A DNA stretch of 64,000 bases, taken from the NCBI GenBank assembly GCA_029593915.1, contig CP046147.1, positions 1,054,001 through 1,118,000 on the forward strand, written 5' to 3'. Source of the DNA: Candidatus Lucifugimonas marina (GTDB lineage: Bacteria; Chloroflexota; Dehalococcoidia; Lucifugimonadales; Lucifugimonadaceae). The translations under genes and the position numbers were made by a program. This document shows, in pieces, positions 59,478 to 64,000 of this stretch; the stretch's first letter is position 1; each line of letters begins with the position of its first letter. The notes below the pieces were generated by a model. It worked only from the letters and a program-made list of their open reading frames with translations. It had not been told where the DNA came from and made no database searches.

Positions 59478-61127
59478 ATGCCAGAAACAGTATTTTTCGG
59501 TGTCGTCACATTTCTACTTGTGCTCGGCCCCCTCGTAATTCTCCACGAACTAGGTCACCTATATACCGCTCGACGCTTCGGAGTTAAAACTCTTGAGTTC
59601 GGATTCGGCTACCCGCCCCGCGCTGGTGGTATCTGGAGCGGCAAAACGCCAGTTCTAGTCGATTCAGAGACATCGTTCGAGATCGACAAAGAGTCGTTGG
59701 TAGGTAAAACAGCGACAATCCGCACGATGCGTGATGAGCAGGGACGGTCGATTGCAGTCAGCGTTCGACCTCGTGCTAAAGGTGATGATTCAGAGGCTTC
59801 TGAAGGTGGAATGATCGTCACCGGGAAGATCAAATCTTTCGATGGTGATGAGATTATCGTCGCCGACATGCTGTGGTCGTTCAACTGGATGCCGCTTGGC
59901 GGATTCGTTCGAATGGTTGGTGAAGAGAGCAGCAGTGCTGTGAATTCCCTGGGCAGCAAGCCACGCTGGCAGCGAATTGTTGTGATGGGCGCAGGAGCGT
60001 TCGTGAACGCTGTAATTCCGTTCATCCTGCTGCCACTCGTCTTGATGATTCCTTCGGAAAAGCCAGTTGGTGATGTAACCATCCAAACGGTGTTCCCTGG
60101 TTCTCCTGCTGATCTAGCTGGGATTCAACCCGGCGACAAGATCGTCAAAGTCGACGGTCGAAAGATCGAGAATATTTCTGAACTCCAGCAGGCCGTGACC
60201 GTGAAACTAGGTGCCGAAAGCACTTGGGAACTTCAATCGGGTGTACCGAATATTTTTGCTCGACCAGCTGAACCGCAGTATCAGTACACAGGTGACATTG
60301 AGAAGGCCATGCTGATTCCCCGATGGAAGCCGCCTAGTCGACAGATCGTCGCAGTAGTCGAAGATCCTACGACTGAGATGGCACTATCCAGGGCACGCGT
60401 TTTCGATGTTTCTGTTGGTCTCAACACTGTTCTGGCGGTAGTTGATGAACCGACTGACACTCTCTATGAGATATCTAACGAAGATGCTGCTCTGCTCGAT
60501 CCTCCAGCGTCTATGGGCGACATCCTTCGGGTTGTTGTGACAGCTGAAGATGCTGGAAAGCATATTTCGCTTGCTGACGCCCGATTGCACGACAACGGTC
60601 TTGGAATTAAGACGACTGTTCAAGAAGGCGCTACCGGAGTTCAGATTTCGACCGAAAATAGTCGGGTTGTGAGCGAGGGACTCAGTCCACTTGAGGCTTT
60701 CCCGCTCGGATGGCGGCATGCGCTCGACACGCTGGTGCTGACTCGAAACGCACTAACGACGACGATCATTGGAAGCTCTAATCCTCAGTTTGAGGGTCCT
60801 TCTACGGTCGGCCCAATTGGTATCGGTCAGCTAACTGGTGAAATCGCTGTTGCCGAAGCTGGACTTGGCGCAAAGATCATCACGTTCGCCACTTTGGCTG
60901 CGACGTTGAGTCTTTCGCTGGCGATTCTGAACATTCTGCCGATTCCGGCTTTGGATGGCGGTCGAATCTTCTTCGTATTCGTCGAGATCATTCGCCGAGG
61001 TAAGAGGATTTCTCCCGAACGTGAAGGGCTTGTTCATCTCGTTGGATTCGTGCTGTTGATCGGGCTGATTGCTGCGATCTCAGTGAAGGACGTTACTCGC
61101 ATCATCAAGGGCGAATCTTTCTTTTAG
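59478..61127 (+). CDS. rseP: RIP metalloprotease RseP / site-2 protease, enlarged
   Basis: The 549-residue M50 protease cleaves membrane-bound substrates such as anti-sigma factors. The active-site HELGH (His23-Glu24...His27) and the C-terminal NILPIPALDGGRIFF motif lie in membrane helices. A PDZ domain occurs at about 205-290 (VFPGSPADLAGIQPGDKIVKVDG). Relative to the usual 420-450 residues there is an inserted block of about 90 residues between the FGFGYPP segment and WMPLGGFVRMVGEE. The frame opens at 59412, but the ATG at 59478 begins the first helix. Confidence 0.94.
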   Translation: MPETVFFGVVTFLLVLGPLVILHELGHLYTARRFGVKTLEFGFGYPPRAGGIWSGKTPVLVDSETSFEIDKESLVGKTATIRTMRDEQGRSIAVSVRPRAKGDDSEASEGGMIVTGKIKSFDGDEIIVADMLWSFNWMPLGGFVRMVGEESSSAVNSLGSKPRWQRIVVMGAGAFVNAVIPFILLPLVLMIPSEKPVGDVTIQTVFPGSPADLAGIQPGDKIVKVDGRKIENISELQQAVTVKLGAESTWELQSGVPNIFARPAEPQYQYTGDIEKAMLIPRWKPPSRQIVAVVEDPTTEMALSRARVFDVSVGLNTVLAVVDEPTDTLYEISNEDAALLDPPASMGDILRVVVTAEDAGKHISLADARLHDNGLGIKTTVQEGATGVQISTENSRVVSEGLSPLEAFPLGWRHALDTLVLTRNALTTTIIGSSNPQFEGPSTVGPIGIGQLTGEIAVAEAGLGAKIITFATLAATLSLSLAILNILPIPALDGGRIFFVFVEIIRRGKRISPEREGLVHLVGFVLLIGLIAAISVKDVTRIIKGESFF

Positions 61128-61190
61128 ACGGTTCGTTTTGTGCGAGTGGACGGGGTTAGTGCCCGTTCGTGACACTAGAGGACGTTCGAA

Positions 61191-61454
61191 TTGACCCTGT
61201 CGCAGGCACGTCGTAACCAGCTGATTATTGCTGCGATTTCGTCGGTGTTGCTGGCGACACTTTGGGGTATTGGCGATCTACCCCGTTCGATGTATTTCGC
61301 TCTGCCGTTCGTCATCGCCGTACTGTGGATCCCTGCCTTTCTTGCTCACAAGCAACGGGACGGTGGGCTAATTTGGAATTCGTTCTTTGGTGTTTTGGGT
61401 CTCGCAGTTGTCGGTGTGATTATTCGAGCCGTTTGGCTGATAGGTCGAGGCTGA
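61191..61454 (+). CDS. Small membrane protein, two helices
   Basis: The 87-residue product has membrane segments at about 10-27, 33-51 and 61-84, the first short. The TTG start has GAGGA about 9 bases upstream. It lies between rseP and ispG on the same strand and is probably co-transcribed. No family recognised. The basic cytosolic ends (SQARRNQ and IGRG) fit a simple membrane topology. Confidence 0.6.
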   Translation: MTLSQARRNQLIIAAISSVLLATLWGIGDLPRSMYFALPFVIAVLWIPAFLAHKQRDGGLIWNSFFGVLGLAVVGVIIRAVWLIGRG

Positions 61455-61552
61455 GCTAGACAATCGTGCGCTGTGTGCTGAAACTTCAGGCATTCGCCGG
61501 GTAAAATTGTTCGCATATTTCGTTTTGTGCACTATTCGTTGGAGCAATTGAA

Positions 61553-62764
61553 CTGGCAGCAAGAGACAACACACATCCCGTGAACGTTGGTGGTGTGATG
61601 ATCGGTGGGGGCAATCAGGTTGTTGTCCAATCGATGACCGACACCGACACTGCGGATATCGAAGCAACCGTTGCTCAGGTGAAGCTGCTTGCTGATGCTG
61701 GTAGCGAGATTGTTCGCATTACAGTTAACAACGCTGCCGCTGCTCAGGCCGTACCCGAAGTTAGCAAACGGCTTGCTGATCTGGGCTGCAACGTGCCGCT
61801 GATTGGCGACTTCCATTTCATTGGACACCGTCTACTCAAAGACTATCCAGAACTCGCTTCTACTCTCGCCAAGTTCCGCATCAACCCGGGCAACGTGGGG
61901 CGCGGTGTGCGGCACGATGAGAATTTCACTCAGTTCGTCGAGATTGCGCGTGACCTCGGTACGCCAGTTCGGATTGGTGTGAATGCTGGCAGTCTTGATC
62001 CAGACGTGATGGCAGCAAAGATGGACGAGAATTCTCGAACAGCTGAACCGTTGAATTCGGAACAGGTTGAGAATCAGGCACTGGTCGAAAGCGCACTGTC
62101 GAGTGCTGAGGCTGCTCTTGATATTGGACTAACTCCCAACCAGATCATTATTTCTTGCAAGGTTTCACGGCTGCCTCAGATGGTCGCCGTCTATCGTGAA
62201 CTGTCCGAGAAATCAGATTTCGCACTTCATCTCGGTCTTACAGAAGCCGGTATGGGACAGAAGGGTGTCGTTACGACGACTGCTGCTCTTAGCACGCTTC
62301 TGGAGCAGGGCATAGGCGACACGATTCGAGCCTCACTAACCCCTGAGGTTGGCGGTGACCGTGCGAAGGAAGTTCGGTTGTGTCAGGACATCTTGCAAGC
62401 GGTAGGGCTACGACGGTTCAGGCCTTCAGTAACTGCGTGCCCCGGTTGTGGACGGACTACTTCAACTCTGTTCCGTGAATTGGCTCAGGATATTCAAACT
62501 CACATCGACGCCAAGCTTCCCGAGTGGCGATCACGTCACGCTGGATCGGAATCGCTTCAAGTTGCGGTCATGGGCTGCGTCGTAAATGGGCCGGGTGAAT
62601 CTCGGGCGGCGAATATAGGCATATCGTTGCCGGGAGCCGGTGAGGAACCACGGGCGCCTGTGTTTGTCGACGGCGAACGGGTGAAGTTTCTTTCCGGACC
62701 AAATATCGCAACCGACTTTATCGACATGGTCGAGAGTTACGTTCAGACGACGTACGGGAAGTAA
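61553..62764 (+). CDS. ispG: 4-hydroxy-3-methylbut-2-enyl-diphosphate synthase (flavodoxin/ferredoxin)
   Basis: The IspG/GcpE enzyme of the MEP pathway binds a 4Fe-4S cluster. Cluster ligands appear in TACPGCGRTT (two Cys) and MGCVVNGPGESR (one Cys and the Glu). The GTG at 61580 gives 394 residues but begins inside the conserved N-terminus (VGGVMIGGGNQVVVQSMTDTDT). Upstream in frame, ARDNTHPV continues the family pattern, and a CTG at 61553 has GGAG 8 bases before it. A CTG start (403 residues) is therefore proposed; ATT at 61547 is an alternative. Confidence 0.93.
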   Translation: MAARDNTHPVNVGGVMIGGGNQVVVQSMTDTDTADIEATVAQVKLLADAGSEIVRITVNNAAAAQAVPEVSKRLADLGCNVPLIGDFHFIGHRLLKDYPELASTLAKFRINPGNVGRGVRHDENFTQFVEIARDLGTPVRIGVNAGSLDPDVMAAKMDENSRTAEPLNSEQVENQALVESALSSAEAALDIGLTPNQIIISCKVSRLPQMVAVYRELSEKSDFALHLGLTEAGMGQKGVVTTTAALSTLLEQGIGDTIRASLTPEVGGDRAKEVRLCQDILQAVGLRRFRPSVTACPGCGRTTSTLFRELAQDIQTHIDAKLPEWRSRHAGSESLQVAVMGCVVNGPGESRAANIGISLPGAGEEPRAPVFVDGERVKFLSGPNIATDFIDMVESYVQTTYGK

Positions 62765-62971
62765 CCGAACTGCTCGAATTGAGCGGTGTTTAAACTTCCT
62801 GAGCGGAGTCTGCGGAATCGAAGGATCTCCAGTGGATCCAATCGTTCCGTCAGGATGGCACGCTGTCGCGAACCTGATGCCGCTGCGTGCGAACAGGTTG
62901 GAATGCTCCACCGAGATCCCTCTGCCTCGCTTCGTTGTGATCGGAAAGTCGATATCGTCCCCGGTCGATAA

Positions 62972-63286
62972 TTAGCTCAGCTTGACTGCGGTTCCGTAGG
63001 CAAGAATTTCGGAAGCGCCTGATGCGATCATCGACGTGGTGTATCGAACTCCCACTACGGCATCGGCACCCATCTCAGCGGCAAATTCTTCCATTCGTCG
63101 GGTTGCCATCTCACGAGTCTCAGCCTGCAATCGGGCGTACTCCGTAATTTCGCCACCGACAAGATTCCGTAAAGCAGCCAAAATGTCTCGACCTGCGTGT
63201 CGTGCCCGAACAGAGTTTCCGCGCGCTAATCCGAGTATTTCGGAAATTTCTCTGCCAGGAATATCTTGGGTCGTGGATACGATCAT
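62972..63286 (-). CDS. YbjQ family (UPF0145) heavy-metal-binding domain protein
   Basis: The 104-residue product belongs to the YbjQ/UPF0145 family: MIVSTTQDIPGREISEILGL, GGEITEYARLQAETREMATR and MGADAVVGVRYTTSMI. It forms small pentameric assemblies in structural work on relatives; the function is unproven, with heavy-metal binding only suggested. The frame opens at GTG 63298, but the ATG at 63286 has GAGG 7 bases upstream. It converges with ispG across a spacer of 207 bp with no gene I can support. Confidence 0.88.
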   Translation of the reverse strand: MIVSTTQDIPGREISEILGLARGNSVRARHAGRDILAALRNLVGGEITEYARLQAETREMATRRMEEFAAEMGADAVVGVRYTTSMIASGASEILAYGTAVKLS

Positions 63287-63524
63287 TGCTCGCCTCACTT
63301 GTTGTATGCGTTGATTATTACGCCTTGCATCGAGTGCATTTCTATATCTCGAAGGCTATCAAATCATGTGCCTGAAACATGCGAAACGTCATGGTTATTG
63401 GGTAAGGAATTCGAACACAAGTGAGAGTAAATTCTGAGTAAGATACTGCTCTGCTAACAACGGGAACTAAAAACGCCTGCTCAGGATTGTTAGCCGGTGG
63501 TTAAGACTAGAAGAAAATTTGGAA

Positions 63525-64000
63525 ATGAACTGGCACGAAATAGATCGATTTTTGATGGGTGAAGCGTGGTCAGGATCGCTGATCAACAAGCACCTGACTC
63601 AACTAGCCGATGTGATCGGACCTCGTTGGGGAGGATCACCAGAAGATCGTCGTGCCGCCGAGTACATTCGTGATGAGATGGAAGCTGCTGGTCTGGATAC
63701 CGCCAAGCTAGAGCCGTTCACAATGGAATCGTGGAATCATGGCGAAGTTTCGATATCACTACCAGATGACAATAATCGACCAATCGCAGCGTTGCCGTTT
63801 CTGCGCTGCAAGCCAATAGACGTAACAACACCGCTTGTCGACGCTGGCCACGGCTCTCCACATGAGGTAGACGCTCTAGGGACGGCAATAAAAGGAGCCG
63901 TGGTGCTTGCCACTATCGCTCCTGAGCCGTTCACGGCTGCCGAGCCGTTTACCGCTCGTATCGTTCGACTAGCCAAGGCTGGAGCGGCGTGCATCATCGC
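63525..64000 (+). CDS. M28 family peptidase, N-terminal part (runs off the window)
   Basis: The frame from ATG 63525 (with GGAAA just upstream) stays open to the right edge, 158 codons. The first 60 residues (HLTQLADVIGPRWGGSPEDRR and AAEYIRDEMEAAGLD) are the typical start of M28 aminopeptidases. A PA-type insert domain follows (GAVVLATIAP and FTARIVRLAKAGAACIIA). The zinc-binding catalytic half lies beyond the window. No signal peptide is visible. Confidence 0.85.
   Translation, partial: MNWHEIDRFLMGEAWSGSLINKHLTQLADVIGPRWGGSPEDRRAAEYIRDEMEAAGLDTAKLEPFTMESWNHGEVSISLPDDNNRPIAALPFLRCKPIDVTTPLVDAGHGSPHEVDALGTAIKGAVVLATIAPEPFTAAEPFTARIVRLAKAGAACII

Noticed and set aside
62786..62971. Short open frame between ispG and the YbjQ gene
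   Set aside because: There is no ribosome site, no family and a composition unlike its neighbours. I see nothing supportable in this spacer.
1..64000. CRISPR arrays, transposase or integrase genes, rRNA genes, replication origin
   Set aside because: No regularly spaced repeats, no recognisable recombinase or transposase proteins, no rRNA segments and no DnaA-box cluster were seen.

Overview
This 64 kb window is a dense bacterial chromosome segment of intermediate GC with about 60 protein genes, two tRNAs and no rRNA, CRISPR array, transposase or phage gene that I could recognise. The gene content fits a free-living, probably marine, heterotroph of the Chloroflexota (SAR202 / Dehalococcoidia-like). 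The supporting points are a short EF-Ts, a cysteine-type CcmE, a pyrophosphate-type phosphofructokinase, a KorAB 2-oxoacid:acceptor oxidoreductase, the MEP isoprenoid pathway and many catabolic enzymes of broad families. That placement is inference from gene content, not from a marker phylogeny. UGA is used as an ordinary stop codon in the window.

Layout. From 0.3 to 10.4 kb: a tRNA-Gly, then a long minus-strand catabolic operon (RraA-type aldolase, metallo-beta-lactamase-fold hydrolase, two HyuB paralogues, HyuA, a zinc-free MDR oxidoreductase and an AGE-family epimerase). From 10.7 to 23.1 kb: mostly plus-strand genes for CoA-thioester chemistry (class III CoA-transferase, crotonase-fold protein, split MaoC dehydratase, double SDR dehydrogenase), interleaved with an orphan cobJ, a tRNA-Phe, a PcrA/UvrD helicase, a MOSC protein and small membrane proteins. 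From 23.1 to 31.3 kb: a minus-strand polymer and ester degradation block (alpha/beta hydrolase, GH51 arabinofuranosidase, amidohydrolase, sulfatase, ThuA-like protein), then GNAT and NUDIX genes. From 31.4 to 34.4 kb: korA-korB behind a strong promoter, a structured RNA with a terminator, and a hairpin leader. From 34.6 to 42.6 kb: an ECF sigma factor with a divergent zinc anti-sigma factor, plsY, an MFS transporter, and a pfp-ccmA-ccmB-ccmC-ccmD-like-ccmE operon for cytochrome c maturation. ccdA at 51.3 kb probably serves the same pathway.

From 42.7 to 52.2 kb: two adjacent disrupted genes (a zinc-ribbon nucleotide cyclase with an in-frame UGA, and an AlkD-like gene with a frameshift in a T7 run), two amidohydrolases, a pseudouridine synthase, an FAH-family enzyme, an aldo/keto reductase and ccdA, separated by repeat-rich spacers. 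From 53.2 kb to the right edge: the housekeeping operon rpsB-tsf-pyrH-frr-uppS-cdsA-dxr-rseP-(small membrane protein)-ispG, then a YbjQ-family gene and the start of an M28 peptidase. This operon joins translation to cell-envelope lipid and isoprenoid precursor synthesis.

Spacers between catabolic genes carry three short dispersed repeat families. A: core CCTTCGACxGGGCTCAGGATGA. B: palindromic TCCTGAAAATGAATTCAGGA. C: CTCACCC(C/T)AACCCTCTCCC with its complementary arm. Some run into coding sequence. The most interesting items are the cyclase/AlkD pair, the promoter-RNA-terminator unit upstream of korA, the MFE-2-like MaoC/double-SDR cluster, the cysteine-type CcmE with a CcmD-like fusion protein, and the double-HyuB hydantoinase operon.
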